Shown: positions 1 through 13,860, counted from the first letter of the stretch. The stretch is 64,000 bases of DNA from Siphonodentalium dalli (GCA_032622095.1 CP136067.1:75108705-75172704); one strand, 5' to 3'. Notes: generated by a model not told the origin, from the letters alone. Numbers and translations are program-made.

Positions 1-2765
1 CATATGATGTTATAGTACTAAGGACTACACTGTAATATAACATCATATGATGTTATAGTACTAATGACTACACTGTAATATAACATCATATGATGTTATA
101 GTACTAAGGACTACACTGTAATATAACATCATATGATGTTATAGTACTAAGGACTACACTGTAATATAACATCATATGATGTTATAGTACTAAGGACTAC
201 ACTGTAATATAACATCATATGATGTTATAGTACTAAGGACTACACTGTAATATAACATCATATGATGTTATAGTACTAAGGACTACACTGTAATATAACA
301 TCATATGATGTTATAGTACTAAGGACTACACTGTAATATAACATCATATGATGTTATAGTACTAAGGACTACACTGTAATATAACATCATATGATGTTAT
401 AGTACTAAGGACTACACTGTAATATAACATCATATGATGTTATAGTACTAAGGTCTACACTGTAATATAACATCATATGATGTTATAGTACTAAGGACTA
501 CACTGTAATATAACATCATATGATGTTATAGTACTAAGAACTACAATGTAATATAACATCATTATGTTATAGTACTAAGGACTACACTGTTATATAACAT
601 CATATGATGTTATAGTACTAAGGACTACACTGTAATATAACATCATATGATGTTATAGTACTAAGGACTACACTGTAATATAACATCATATGATGTTATA
701 GTACTAAGAACTACAATGTAATATAACATCATTATGTTATAGTACTAAGGACTACACTGGTATATAACATCATATGATGTTATAGTACTAAGGACTACAC
801 TGTAATATAACATCATATGATGTTATAGTACTAAGGACTACACTGTAATATAACATCATATGATGTTATAGTACTAAGGACTACACTGTATTATAACATC
901 ATATGATGTTATAGTACTAAGGACTACACTGTAATATAACATCATATGATGTTATAGTACTAAGAACTACACTGTAATATAACATCATATGATGTTATAG
1001 TACTAAGGACTACACTGTAATATAACATCATATGATGTTATAGTACTAAGGACTACACTGTAATATAACATCATATGATGTTATAGTACTAAGGACTACA
1101 CTGTAATATAACATCATATGATGTTATAGTACTAAGGACTACACTGTAATATAACATCATATGATGTTATAGTACTAAGGACTACACTGTTATATAACAT
1201 ATGATGTTATAGTACTGAGGACTACACTAATATAACATCATATGATGTTATAGTACTAAGGACTACACTGTAATATAACATCATATGATGTTATAGTACT
1301 AAGGACTACACTGTAATATAACATCATATGATGTTATAGTACTAAGGACTACACTGTAATATAACATCATATGATGTTATAGTACTAAGGACTACACTGT
1401 AATATAACAGCATATGATGTTATAGTACTAAGGACTACACTGTAATATAACATCATATCATGTTATAGTACTAAGGACTACACTGTAATATAACATCATA
1501 TCATGTTATAGTACTAAGGACTACACTGTAATATAACATCATATGATGTTATAGTACTAAGGACTACACTGTAATATAACATCATATGATGTTATAGTAC
1601 TAAGAACTACAATGTAATATAACATCATATGATGTTATAGTACTAAGGACTACACTGTAATATATCATCATATGATGTTATAGTACTAAGGACTACACTG
1701 TAATATAACATCATATCATGTTATAGTACTAAGGACTACACTGTAATATAACATCATATGATGTTATAGTACTAAGGACTACACTGTAATATAACATATG
1801 ATGTTATAGTACTAAGAACTACAATGTAATATAACATCATATGATGTTATAGTACTAAGGACTACACTGTAATATAACATATGATGTTATAGTACTAAGA
1901 ACTACAATGTAATATAACATCATATGATGTTATAGTACTAAGGACTACAATGTAATATAACATATGATGTTATAGTACTAAGGACTACACTGTAATATAA
2001 CATCATATCATGTTATAGTACTAAGGACTACACTGTAATATAACATCATATGATGTTATAGTACTAAGGACTACACTGTAATATAACATCATATGATGTT
2101 ATAGTACTAAGGACTACAATGTAATATAACATCATATGATGTTATAGTACTAATGACTACACTGTAATATAACATCATATGATGTTATAGTACTAAGGAC
2201 TACACTGTAATATAACATCATATGATGTTATAGTACTAAGGGCTACACTGTAATATAACATCATATGATGTTATAGTACTAAGGACTACACTGTAATATA
2301 ACATCATATGATGTTATAGTACTAAGGACTACAATGTAATATAACATCATATGATGTTATAGTACTAAGGACTACACTGTAATATAACATCATATGATGT
2401 TATAGTACTAAGGACTACAATGTAATATAACATCATATGATGTTATAGTACTAAGGACTACACTGTAATATAACATCATATGATGTTATAGTACTAAGGA
2501 CTACACTGTAATATAACATCATATGATGTTATAGTACTAAGGACTACAATGTAATATAACATCATATGATGTTATAGTACTAAGGACTACAATGTAATAT
2601 AACATCATATGATGTTATAGTACTAAGGACTACACTGTAATATAACATCATATGATGTTATAGTACTAAGGACTACAATGTAATATAACATCATATGATG
2701 TTATAGTACTAAGGACTACAATGTAATATAACATCATATGATGTTATAGTACTAAGAACTACACT
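1..2765. repeat. 43-bp tandem satellite array, about 64 copies
   Basis: A head-to-tail array with a 43-bp period fills the left edge and probably continues beyond it. Each monomer contains the perfect 18-bp palindrome TAACATCATATGATGTTA, and a longer imperfect palindrome (TGTAATATAACATC against the complement of GATGTTATAGTAC) surrounds it. Most monomers differ by single bases. Variant monomers include a 2-bp deletion at about 560 and 730, ATGTAATAT for CTGTAATAT, and TATCATG for TATGATG. The two deletion variants, with their neighbours, lie 170 bp apart, so a four-monomer block was duplicated. The array stops at about 2765 in non-repetitive DNA. No ORF is present. Confidence 0.97.
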
Positions 2766-3558
2766 CATCATGTCCATCATGTCAGATCAAGCTTCAAAAT
2801 TGGCCCGACTTGATGAATTAACCCATGTTTGGTTAGTACCCACGCCAACCTAGTCAAGCCCACGATGGTATCCATGATCTACCACTTCAACTACTGGGAC
2901 ATGCTTAAAAGGAAGATCTTTCACCAAGAGTTAAGCTATGTATCAGTCTGGACATAGATTACAGATATAAAAATATGTTGATAAATACTTGAATTTATAG
3001 TAAAAAATACCCAGCAGTGGGTATTTACAACAGCTGCTCATATGGCTGACAAAGCTCAGAAGGCAGTCTTTATTCTATTTGTCCAACCGACAACTCCGTA
3101 TCAAACTGTTTGATGCATTGGACCGTCATATACTGATACATGTATCTGAAAACTTAATATTGGTTGCGATCTTTCTTTGAGAATTTTGTTTGTGACCAAA
3201 GCTCTTTTGAAAAATGAATACTAGATTTTGCAAATACTTATTAGGGATGCCATAGAATTCCTAAAATTTGGCAAGTAGATGTGAATTTGTTTGTGAACCC
3301 ATATCAAACTTTACTGGTAGTCAAGCACTCCCTAAAATACTATGAACTTTATGTACAAACTGTTGAGAGAAGTATATGAGTTAGATAAAGAGCCGTTTGA
3401 AGAAGGGCATCAATCGAGGCAAAAAGCCCTACATAAAATTACCAACCATTTTAAAATTTGATCTGAAGCCATTGAGCATACTAGTAAATGGTATGGAGGG
3501 AAAAATTCATGAATTTCATCAAAAAGTCACTCAGCATCTCTTTGTAAACATGTGCTAT
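2766..3558. other. A/T-rich DNA with no recognised gene
   Basis: Unique-looking DNA between the satellite and the fold-back element. I see no conserved reading frame here, and none of the missing N-terminal WDR37 exons. Weak inverted similarity to about 4090-4170 (both sides of the following fold-back) suggests the inverted repeat may once have been longer. Confidence 0.4.
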
Positions 3559-4032
3559 ATAGTTACCGGGGTATAAATATGAGACATGAATCGAAGACTC
3601 CTGGACGGAAATGCTTCTATCGATTAACATTAATTATATTTCAAATATTTTCTGGTCAAAAAAGGTGTGGTTGTTTAGCTAACAAACAATAGTGGTTACT
3701 GTTAACAGAGACCAGAAATGTTATTGTGTAATTTTGTCACAAATATACGTTAATTAGACTTATTATCGCTTATAACTATGGAATAAAACAATACAAACAA
3801 TCAATCTGGGTCATTTGACGTTCGGAACGTAGCTATGGGAACAGCTTAATGATCTCTATCTCTTTATGGTATCGCCTGAATGGTCTGTTCTAAAAATAGA
3901 ACAATAACGTGTCCCATTTAATCATCTCATTTCATAATAAAGTATATTAAATAAAATCAATATTAATTGATAGAAGCGTTTCCGGACAGGGGTCTTCAAT
4001 TCATATTTATTATTTTATACCCACGCAACTAT
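3559..4032. mobile_element. Fold-back (MITE-like) element with imperfect arms of about 80 bp
   Basis: The left arm (about 3559-3640) is the imperfect reverse complement of the right arm (about 3955-4032). Matching blocks include GAAGACTCCTGGACGGAAATGC on the left (two near-identical pieces), answered by GCGTTTCCGGACAGGGGTC on the right. About 300 bp lie between the arms with no coding potential. I could not define a clean target duplication. It is probably a non-autonomous DNA transposon of unknown superfamily. Confidence 0.65.
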
Positions 4033-5035
4033 TTCAAATTACTATTTAAGGTGATAATCCATCTTTAAATGTAGATAAACAATAAACTTCAGTTATACCA
4101 TAACTTAAGGCATAACATTTATTAGGGTTTCAAGTTCTATAATTACCCCAAGTTTGATATACCCAAAAAGTGTCATGAAATTCATCACTTCATTGAGGCT
4201 GAGTGCTTATAGGTTGGCCATGATAGCTGAATGCATGAAAAGATCACAACCTGATCTGAAAGACAGAAATGTCCTCAATGTAACATTTAATATGGAAGAT
4301 GAATAACATTATAAAGTTGTCACCCGATGTCGAGGGAGACATTGAGATTTGTCACCCACTCGAAAATGGACGTCCCGTTCTCGAGCGGGTGACAAATCTC
4401 AATGTATCCCGAGCAGAAGGACAACAACTGTTTTGTTATCTGATGACTAAATACATATTTCTTGTCATTTACACTCATGATTTTGCACTGAGTCATCGCA
4501 TATCAGGAGTGCTTTTTTTCGCAATAGTACAAGAAATTATGTATCGTCCAAGGATATCTGTTCGATATACATAAGAGTTTTGATAATCACTGTTTAGTTA
4601 CCATCGTTTTGGTGGTTAAATTTTCGAAATCGGTCCATGCAATGTAAACCTATGAGCAATAGAAGTACGCTATCCTCCTTTAAAATTTGGCATATTCATG
4701 GATAGATTGTGGTATTGTACTCGAATAATACACACGATGTTAATTTCATTACGCTCTTTCCCAATAAGCTATTGGGAAGTTGTTGATTTCATTAATTATC
4801 ATTTACATGTGTCAATACTCCCAATCATGTGCACCATACAGAATGTATCTGTGTTGCAATAATCAGGTTGGGCACAGGTACCAAATTAGTTAAACAGCTC
4901 ATTTGAACTTATGTAGCTAAATTTTAATGTGATATGCATCTGTTTCGTAACAGTTTACCCAATGGGACAAGACATGTGTGCTTAATGTTCAGAAATAACT
5001 TCCAGGTAAGCCTCATTTTTAACTAAAAAAAAAGT
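4033..5035. other. Non-coding stretch with one short inverted repeat
   Basis: No gene is recognised. The short open frame at 4299-4574 has no family resemblance. Around 4321-4405 a short inverted repeat is visible: GAGATTTGTCACCC and, later, GGGTGACAAATCTC, giving a hairpin of about 85 bp. The rest is A/T-rich. Confidence 0.4.
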
Positions 5036-6400
5036 TTGAGCTACTGCCATGGCTTGGTATCCCTCGTCTGTGCATGTGGAGACGTCCGTCAATAATTTCC
5101 ATTAGCAAAGCTACAAGTCGTACCTTTGATTGGATCCTTATGAAATTTGTCATGTGGCTGTTGACATTGACATGTGAATGGGAACAAATCATTTTAGGGT
5201 CATTCGGCAAAAAACATGGCCACCAGTGGCCATCTTGGATTTCAAAATTCAAGCCATTTGGACGGGCTACAGGCCAAACTGTTTGTCTGATCATCATGAA
5301 ATTTGGCTGCCAGCAGCCATCTTGGATTTTACTCTTTGCATAACTAAATCCTTGTGCACAGCCTACAGACCACATCCTTCATATGATCATCACCAAATTT
5401 CATTTGGATCATCGAGGTGACCTCTAGATGGGAGCCATCAAAGTTTTCCATATTTTGTTGAAAAACATGGCCGCCAGTGGCCATCTTGGATTTGACTCTT
5501 TATATGACTAAATTCTTTGGCACACCCTACAGACCATCTCCCTCATCCGATCATCGCCAAACTTCATATGGAACTTCGAGCTGGTCTCTAGATGGGAGCC
5601 ATATTTTTTTTTCCCGAAAACACATGGCCGCCATCAGCCATCTTCAGCCCACATTTATTGGAGAATTGTTTTGAAAATTTACATGCATGTTTAGGATGAC
5701 CTCTAGATGGCAGCTATCAAAATTGAATTTTTTTTATTAAAAACATAGCTGCCGGCAGCCATCTTGGATTTTACTCTTTGCATGACTAAATCCTTTGGCA
5801 TGACTTATAGAACACATCACTAATACAATTATCACCAAACTTCATATGGATATTTTGGGTGACCGCCATAAATGTTTTCCAACTTTCATCATGATTGGGA
5901 AAACATGGCCGCCAGCGATCATCTTGGATTTTACTCCATGTATGACTAAATCCTTTTGTACACCCTACAGATGACATCCCTTGTCCGATTGTCACTTAAC
6001 TTCACATGGATCTTAGGGATGACCACGAGATGGGAGTAATCTAATTTTTCTCAATTTAGTTAAAAAACATGGCCACTGGCAGCCATTATATATTTTTCTC
6101 CTTGCATGACTAAATCCTTTAGCACACCTACATCCCTCATCTGATCGTCACCAAGCATCATATTGATCTTCGTGGTGACCACCAGATGGAAGCTATCAAT
6201 TTTTTTGAATTTTGGCTATCTTGGATTTTACTTTATATATATCTCTTCATGTTGATATCTAGTATTACTTAGACATTTCAACATTCGCAGTCCATTGACT
6301 GTAACTCATGAAAGTATTCCCTCTCCAAGTTGTGTCATTGACAGTTTTATTCTATGAGCTGACAATTATACTCAAGGACATTTTTATTTTAGAGGTAAGA
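5036..6400. repeat. Tandem array of diverged 'catggccgcc...catcttggat' units
   Basis: Six or more diverged units of roughly 150-220 bp, each with the phrases 'aaaacatggccgcc', 'agccatcttggattttact', 'gcatgactaaatcctttgg', 'caccctacagacca' and 'cttcatatgg'. The array ends near 6340 with a block resembling GTCATTGACACTTTCATT, which also ends other copies (13620, 29090, 55030, 58750). Open frames in it, on both strands, are by-products of the repeated units. Other copies lie at 7861-8612 with 13269-13640, 28815-29111, 36236-36505, 54826-55075, 58565-58790 and, inverted, 59040-59400. Confidence 0.9.
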
Positions 6401-6717
6401 ATTGTTTTCCCTGAAAAAGCTATTTCTGTTTACACTTTCTGAAGCAAAATCGGATGCGTCATATAATGAACGTTAATTTGATGAATAGAAACTTTGTTGG
6501 AGGGGTGGGGAGGTGCAAAAAAATCAGTTGTTTTGGAGTAAATGTATCTTGGCTCATAGAAAATTCAAATAGATTTTTTTACAACCGTGAAAAGCATGCT
6601 CATTTTTGACGATTGTCAACCTATGTGCTATTATCATCTGATGGCGCATTGCTAGCAAACTCAAATGTGAGTTCATATGGCTTTCTATCCATAAATCATG
6701 TTGTTACTGGTTTTCAG

Positions 6718-6831
6718 TTCATGACAAAATCGATACATTGACAGAAAGATTGGAAGCATACAGTCTGGGAGGAGAGAAAGGAATACCTGAATCACAAGAT
6801 GTTACAGACTTCCCCCCAAAGACTAAAAAAT
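6718..6831 (+). CDS. WDR37: WDR37 exon: coiled-coil segment before the WD repeats (5' partial gene)
   Basis: The acceptor TTTTCAG ends at 6717 and the donor GTAAGT starts at 6832. The exon enters with two bases of a split codon and leaves with one. It encodes about 38 residues, including IDTLTERLEAYSLGGEKG and ending PPKTKK. These align with the human WDR37 stretch before the WD repeats, where the motif is IDTLNERL followed by an acidic/polar linker and KTK. By analogy this segment lies around residues 80-110 of a roughly 494-residue protein. The preceding exons are not visible between the satellite and here, so the gene starts to the left of the window. Family role: WDR37 partners PACS1/PACS2 adaptors in vertebrates; this is known from vertebrates and not shown here. 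Confidence 0.88.
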
Positions 6832-6883
6832 GTAAGTGGTTTATACTTCACAAAAATGTGTTGAGGTGCCTTTTTATGTGTAT

Positions 6884-7330
6884 CCATACCATATATGGTA
6901 CATATAATGGTGACATCCGGATCAACCATCTGTCGTTCGTCCAGGCGTCTTTCTGTAGACACATGCTATTTTATATGCTTGTTTATGATGACACACCCCT
7001 CACCTGTTTAGTTTTGGTATTGATTGGTTTAGAAATAATTAACACTTTCCATCCACCAATAGACATGTTCAATCCCATGATAACTCAAGTATTTTTTGTC
7101 GGATCGTGTTCGTATTTGATGTACATATTTATGATCATACTCCCCTCGCCTGTATAGTTTTTGGTATCAATCGGTTGATTGGTTTATGATCGGTTTAGAC
7201 ATAATTAACACTTTCCATCCACCAATAGACATGTTCAATCCCACGTGATAACTCAAGTATTTTTTGTCGGATCGTGTTCGTATTTGATGTACATATTTAT
7301 GATCACACTCCCCTCGCCTGTGTAGTTTTT
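6884..7330. repeat. Intron repeat with 166-bp direct duplication
   Basis: A repeat headed by 'ccatatatggtacatataatggtgacatccgg' in two pieces (6886-6917), followed by two copies (about 7005-7157 and 7170-7325) of a 166-bp unit containing 'ccaatagacatgttcaatcc' and 'tttttgtcggatcgtgttcg'. Related heads occur at 29636 and 50840. The open frame at 6738-7157 runs from the WDR37 exon into this repeat and is not a separate gene. Confidence 0.8.
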
Positions 7331-7860
7331 GGTATCAATCGGTTGATCGGTTTAGAAAACCAGTCTTTCGTTTTTTGAAAAAACACACGTGTGCATTTTA
7401 TTGTGCTTCTGATTTTGGATCTAGGCTGCAAATTTGCTTTGGTACATCTAAAGCCTAAAGGGAAATATAAGATATAACCGATGCATCTGCATGTATACAA
7501 TTATATACACTCAAATAACATTACTTTGGGCTATTTTAATAAAATAAACTTCAAGCAAAACAAAAGTGTTTACTGTTCTGTTTACTGTTTACTCTTTCCT
7601 GTATCGTATGGACTGGTGTCTGTTTCATTGTGAATCGGAATCGATATCACCACATGCTTACTAGTATTAAGGATGACGTCACAATATCAGTGATCGTTTT
7701 GACAACATTGTCTCTTTGATTCCTTTGATCACTTTAATTGCCTGAGACACACATGCTTTGAACAGTAAGCACTGACCTTAACGGGTTTAAAAAAAACATT
7801 CCGTTCAATCCGTTGTATTACCTTTAATGCTATGACTTCGCCGACGATCATTGTTAGCTC
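7331..7860. other. Intronic DNA with no recognised element
   Basis: A/T-rich sequence with no conserved frame. It ends where 'taagtttgagctattgccatggg' (7881-7903 in two pieces) begins the next repeat. Confidence 0.4.
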
Positions 7861-8612
7861 AACTTACTTTGTAAGTTTGAGCTATTGCCATGGGTTGGCG
7901 TCCATCATCCGTGTGTCTGTGTGTCCGTCACGTAGCTTTGGTCGGATCTTCGTGAAATTTGTCATGGATGTTAACAATGACATATAGATGGGAGCGAGTC
8001 ATTTTGGGGTCGTTCGGCCAAAAAACATGGCCACCAGCAGCCATCTTGGATTTTACTCTTTGCATGACTAAATCCTTTGGCGCGGGCTACAGATTGTACC
8101 TTAGTTCTGATCTTTATCAAATTTGTCATGAATGTTGACATTGACATGTAGATGGGAACGAGTCATTTTGGGGTCTTTCGGCCAAAAAACATGGCCGCTG
8201 GTGGCCATCTTGGATTTCAAAATTAAATCCATTGGCGCGGGCTACAGGTCGTACTGTTCGTCTGATAATCATGAAATTTGTCATGGATGTTAATATTGAC
8301 ATGTAGATGGGAACGAGTGATTTTGGGGTCGTTCGGCCAAAAAACATGGCCGCCAGCAGCCATCTTGGATTTTACTCTTTGCATGACTAAATCCTTTGGC
8401 GCGGGCTACAGGTCCTAGCTTTGGTCGGATCTTCATGAAATTTGTCATGGATGTTAACAATGACATGTAGATGGGAACGAGTCCTTTTGGGGTCATTCGG
8501 CCAATAAACATGGCCGCCAGCAGCCATCTTGGATCTTACTCTTTGCATGACTAAATCCTTTGGCGTGGGCTACAGGTCGTAAGGGTCATTGAGCCAAACA
8601 ACATGGCCACCA
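7861..8612. repeat. 'catggccgcc' tandem array, left part
   Basis: Three to four units of about 150-185 bp, well conserved with one another ('gatgggaacgagtcattttg', 'ggggtcgttcggccaaaaaa', 'catggccgccagcagccatc'). The array is cut at 8612 by the 4656-bp TIR element and resumes at 13269 with exactly the expected next bases. Confidence 0.9.
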
Positions 8613-11600
8613 TAGTAGAGTCGCTTATGTAAGATTTTGGGCTCCCGTGGGAAATGCATGAACAAATATAGAGACCATGTTCATGAGCCAGTATATGGTC
8701 TCTACTTCAGAAAAAAATTTGTTAGACCCCCTGGGGTCGCGACTGGGTGGTCTGATGACGTCACAAAGATGGCCGCCATGCTCATTTTTTAAACGTCGCC
8801 ATTGTTAGATTTCATGATAAAAATATAATTTTGATATAAAATAAATGACAATCCTTTTGTACCGTGTATGGTGTGACGCCATGTTATATTTTTATATAAA
8901 AATTTGTCCTCTCGATCAAAGATGGCCACCAAAATGGCGACCAGAAGTGGGAAATGTATGATTTTCCATACATGTCGCCTACATAATTTCCGATTGTATC
9001 GAACTGGTGGCGATTAGGGAATATACTTCTCTTCAATCTTGATAACAACTCACTTAGGCATCATATTAGTTGATTTCTTGAATCACAACCTTGATTGTCT
9101 TCTCAAAATGCGATGATTTAAAGGAATTGGTATGAATTTCGCCAAAATATACTTTTTTATTTTCTAACTATATCCTTATAGAAATTTAGAAATAATCGAT
9201 GATGGAAATGAGTATGATCATTACATAACGTATTTACATCTAACTAGATCCATAAACTGTCAACTTAATCCAAGATGGCTTCCAAGATGGCGGCCAAAAT
9301 GCGATAATACGCAAATTTTACCCTTTTTCATCCAATTACGTTTCTGTCATGTAGAAGGTGAATGTAGTATACTAATTTGCGGCATATTACGGCATATTCA
9401 TAGTAGTTGTCTTTCCACAATGACTCAATATGCGAGTTAATATGACAATTATTTTCCAAATAAGCATCGCGAAAATTCGCCAAACATTATATTTTCACAC
9501 GTCAAATAACATGTCCACAACAGGAGAACGATATCTCGGTGTTAGATATATGAATGAATGTACTCCGATTTAGATTATCCGGAGTTATTAATATCTCATT
9601 GTAATCGAGATGGCCGCCAATGTTGCGGAAATGGCGAAATTTGACATTAAAATAGATATATTTCCGAAATATATCACAGCGTGCAAGAAAGGTACATACG
9701 CATATCATTATCATACATGGGCTTTCGATGACAAAATATATAAAACTGAAATATATGTTCAAGCACGTTAAGTATATGGACTTGTGCCAAACTCGATTCT
9801 GATATTATATAAATAATTTAATAGAGACCTACGTGGTATGTGGATATAATAGTGAAGTTTCCAACTTCAGGCGATGTCAGCTACCAATGATCAAATCATG
9901 CATGTGATCGCCATACGTTCTTGCATATCGATAACGATTGAGTTTATCTACTCGTATACTAAAAGGTATAGCGAAGGACGCAATCAGATTACTGTATATA
10001 GCTAAGAGTAGCTGGCTTTTGAAGCCTGAAATTGAATACATAAACCAGGAGATCGCCCGAGGCATTGTTCAGATATTCTAGCTATACTTTATTCTTTTCC
10101 ATTTCACCATGATACCTGTATACCGCCGGTATAGGCTTGGTAGATGAACGAGGTTGGATAGTCTGTCGAAGTTACACGGACGTTTTCTGACATAATATCC
10201 ATAAAAGTCTTCGTAAAATCAATCCCTGTATGGGTACTCTTGGCGATTGGAATGGAAAATCGACACAAAATGATCAGAAACCCCATTCTATCATTCTGGC
10301 AAACATAGGTGCAGGAAGAAATGTTGATGATTGCCTCATGCTTAGACTGCTTCTTGTTAACAGTTCATACTAAGTACCGCTACATTTCCACACGTGCATT
10401 ACTATGACGACCAAAATGGGATCTTGACAAATTTGAACTAGAACTCAACCAATATATTTACTTGTATTACAGCGATATTAGCATATTTATGTAGCACTAC
10501 ATGTATGTACAAATGTATATAATTAGTTTGTCTCATATACAAGTAGCGCTAATGTGTATCTGGACCATAACACTATAGTTAGGTGGGGTGAATATAAAAT
10601 GATTCCCGGAAATTACTCACAAAAGCCTGCATAGTTGATGTCGAATCCGGTCCACGATTAAACGTACACTAATAGTTTTTGTATTATTCATGGAATAAAT
10701 ACAGTTTAAACTAAAGTCTATCTGATCAAACTGTATTGGTACAATAGCCTCACCATGACCGTGTTCTGCTGAAGTTAATCTATATATGCCACTTGGTTGA
10801 AGGGATTATCAAGATGCATGAATGCAGCATGATATATACAATTTATGGGATATAGCCAGACTGATCTGATAACTCCTAGTCGAATAGAATTTTGAGTCAT
10901 TAGGATATATATGGATAGGCCTATATAATATGATCTGAAAGATGCCATTATTATTATAGTGAACCATGGCCACCTCCGTAGTTACGCGTGCTAATTCAAC
11001 TTCCTTCATTTCCACATTTCCTTTGGTTCATGATAACGTTATAACCAGAATCAACATGGCTCGTCATGAGCTGTTATTAACTCCAAATATTACTTCACAT
11101 TATGTTGTAAGAAGTTAGTGGACTGCGTTGCCCCATAAAGTCATTCAGTATTAAGAACATGGATGCCAGAGTATATTGGACATAATAAATCAAACTGATG
11201 ACATGAGACCGGAAGACCCATAACTACCAATGGACGTTTCACCCGTTTCCCACCGTGTGGTCGTACAATTTGTCAAAACGCGGGAATTAGTATCATAATA
11301 AGTATCGCCTGTCTATTTTTGGCTCGTATCTATTGCGCTTACCATTCACATTCTTTCGTCATCTAAGCTGCATGGTTGGATATGCAAAGCAGTTGCGCAG
11401 TCCCTGTTGATTTCGATAAACTTCAAAATAACCGCTAATCAAGTGCGACCGGCAGCACAATCATAACCATTGCCCAGAACCACTTTCCTATTAAACTGAT
11501 GATGTACAAACGTAATGCATTGTCTCGCTAAACTTTTCACATGCCTAAATCATAGAAATCAATATGGGATATTAGTTTGCTGTATACTATCAATGGTCCA

Positions 11601-13268
11601 TACCAGCCTACCGTGTTCATGCCAAGCCACCTTTCGTATATTGGGCGAATCACTTTGTGTGGCTACAACCAATTAACTGAACACGAGGAAAGCCAAGAAC
11701 CAGACATACCACTTCGCCCGTTTGTGTGGGTCTAGCCTGGTGTATGGCAATGTTCATTTCAACTGAATAACATGTCATGTGGGTCACTAACTTATAAATA
11801 TTAACTTTTCAAAACTCCACATTTGCAATGAAAGTGGTTGGACTACTTTGGTGAAAACATTCATCCAGATTTCAGAACCTGGTATTCACAATATATCACT
11901 TTAAGCTTGACACGGGACACTACTGCTTATACGGATATATTACCCACCAATGTGCGTCTATTCTATTTTGATCTGTCGTGGTTATCAATACGATTGAAAC
12001 CGGCTAAGTTCAGCTAAACGAGGTTCAAATGGTGTTACCATGCAAATTTAATTAAAGGTTACAGCGCAACCAACAGTGAGACAAGCAGGCCAAATGACAG
12101 CCAGAACATTAATTCTTCTATTGTTTGTGTTTTATAAACAAGGATGTGTTGTTTCTTGCTTGCCAAGATTCATGGTATAGCTGAGAAGTACAATCCCACT
12201 TCATAGCTATCACAATAAACAATTGCGTATTGCTACCTGCTATGATACACTATATGCATTTTCTACCGATATGTCACGACAACACTAACGATTTACTGCA
12301 TCATCAATTACCATATTTGATATGGCTACCACCAATACTTCTCACTTAGTACTCTGGCTTATGGTATAGCACATAAGTCTAGACATTGGAATAGTAACAC
12401 TTGCCCACCCAAGCTAAGATGGCGGTCTAAGATACTTTCTAATTTCACATAGTGAGTTGGATTTTCTCTTCAACACCCTCCTCTCTTAATATCAGGAAAT
12501 TTGAAGAAATGCCGCATATGCCGTATAGGACATCGCTAATGTGTATAAGAAATTAAAGCTATGCGCATTTACTTAATAGTAGCCGATTAACCTAATTCCA
12601 CACGATGGAATGCCAGGGCAACATTTGGTGATGTACCGTAACGAACACTGACTTTTGTATTTTGACTGCCATTTTGGTAGCCATCTTGGATGAAATTGAA
12701 CAGTTTTGTTGAAGTTTGATAATAATTCTGTATGTGGCACGAATACTTCTTTCCCATCACTGAATGCCGCTCATTTCTTTAAATATATTGCTACAATATC
12801 GGAATTAATTTTTGACAAGATGCTATAATTCGATTGTCTAAAGTGGATTTTTGACAGATCGAACATGTTTTGTACAATACAATTGGTCACCACATTGCTG
12901 AAGCAGTAATTAAACACAGAATTGTCACAATTCGCAGTCGATACCAAACGGGAGGTCATTTACATGAGATTCTTGAAAATTGTTGATTTTTAGTGCCATT
13001 TTTGCAGCCATCTTTGACTGGAATAACATTTTCCCGTGAAATTGGGTACTCTACTTCGAGAACTACTATTGATGATTTGCCCTTACTGAAAAGAATGTAT
13101 AACAATTAAGAAATATGCGCTGAATTCGTCAGTTCTTGTGACAACCCAACATCTGAACTGAACTGACAATGACGTCATCTTTGTGACATCATAATTACCC
13201 TATCATAATATCATAGTCTCTACATTTGTTCAAAAAATTTCCACGAAAGTACATAAGCGACTCTACTA
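8613..13268. mobile_element. 4656-bp non-autonomous TIR element, 3-bp CCA target duplication
   Basis: The left end TAGTAGAGTCGCTTATGTA is answered by the reverse complement TACATAAGCGACTCTACTA at 13250-13268. Inner matches continue ('aacaaatatagagacca' against 'tagtctctacatttgtt'). Flanks read ggccaCCA at 8605-8612 and CCAgcagcc at 13269-13277. Removing the element and one CCA restores the tandem-repeat phrase ggccaccagcagcc, so both ends and the 3-bp duplication are well supported. No transposase-like ORF is visible; the interior is A/T-rich with scattered 'aagatggc' motifs. A TGACGTCA-containing block next to 'cacaaagatg' lies near both ends (8757 and 13170). The superfamily is unclear: a 3-bp duplication occurs in several, and CCA does not fit the TWA of Harbinger. 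Confidence 0.85.
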
Positions 13269-13640
13269 CCAGCAGCCATCTTGGATTTTACTCTTTGCAT
13301 GACAAAATCTACAGGTCGTAGCTTTGGTCGGATCTTCATGAAATTTGTCATGGATGTTAACAATGACATATAGATGGGAACGAGTCATTTTGGGGTTATT
13401 CGGAAAAAAACATGGCTGCCTGTGGCCATTTTAGAATTTATTCTTTGCATCACTAAATCCTTTGGCACACCATACTCACCACATCCCTCATCCGATCATT
13501 ATGAAACTTGTCATGAATGTTGATATTGACATGTACATCTTGTCTTACTTAAACATTTCACCTTTCCTATTACTCCATTTACTGTCAACCATTAAATTAT
13601 TCCCCTACCTAAGTTGAGCTGCAGTGTCATTGACACTTTC
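13269..13640. repeat. 'catggccgcc' tandem array, right part
   Basis: Continuation of the array interrupted at 8612, ending at about 13640 with the family's terminal block (GTCATTGACACTTTCATT at about 13624). Confidence 0.88.
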
Positions 13641-13860
13641 ATTAACCAAACCTTTACCATGCTGCATTTTATTAGTTAATTATTGAGTAAACTTAACCAA
13701 GATCGTGTGGCGTGCATGCAACCTTTTGTGCACTACTTTTCAATTCCAGGCAAGAGCAATTGTGCACCTCAAAATCGAAGGATTGGAAAACATTAACACT
13801 TTCCATTTATCCCATAGACTCATGCTATTAATAATTCAATTATTGTCAGCTAGTTATTTT

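Noticed and set aside
1-2765. CRISPR-like array
   Set aside because: The repeats are directly adjacent 43-bp monomers with no unique spacers, in clearly eukaryotic DNA. It is a satellite.
4299-4574. 91-residue open frame as a gene
   Set aside because: No recognisable domain, no splice context, and part of it is a short inverted repeat read through.
2766-6717. The missing 5' WDR37 exons
   Set aside because: No sequence encoding the expected conserved N-terminal helix (the segment ending LELR before IDTL in human) could be found; they probably lie outside the window.
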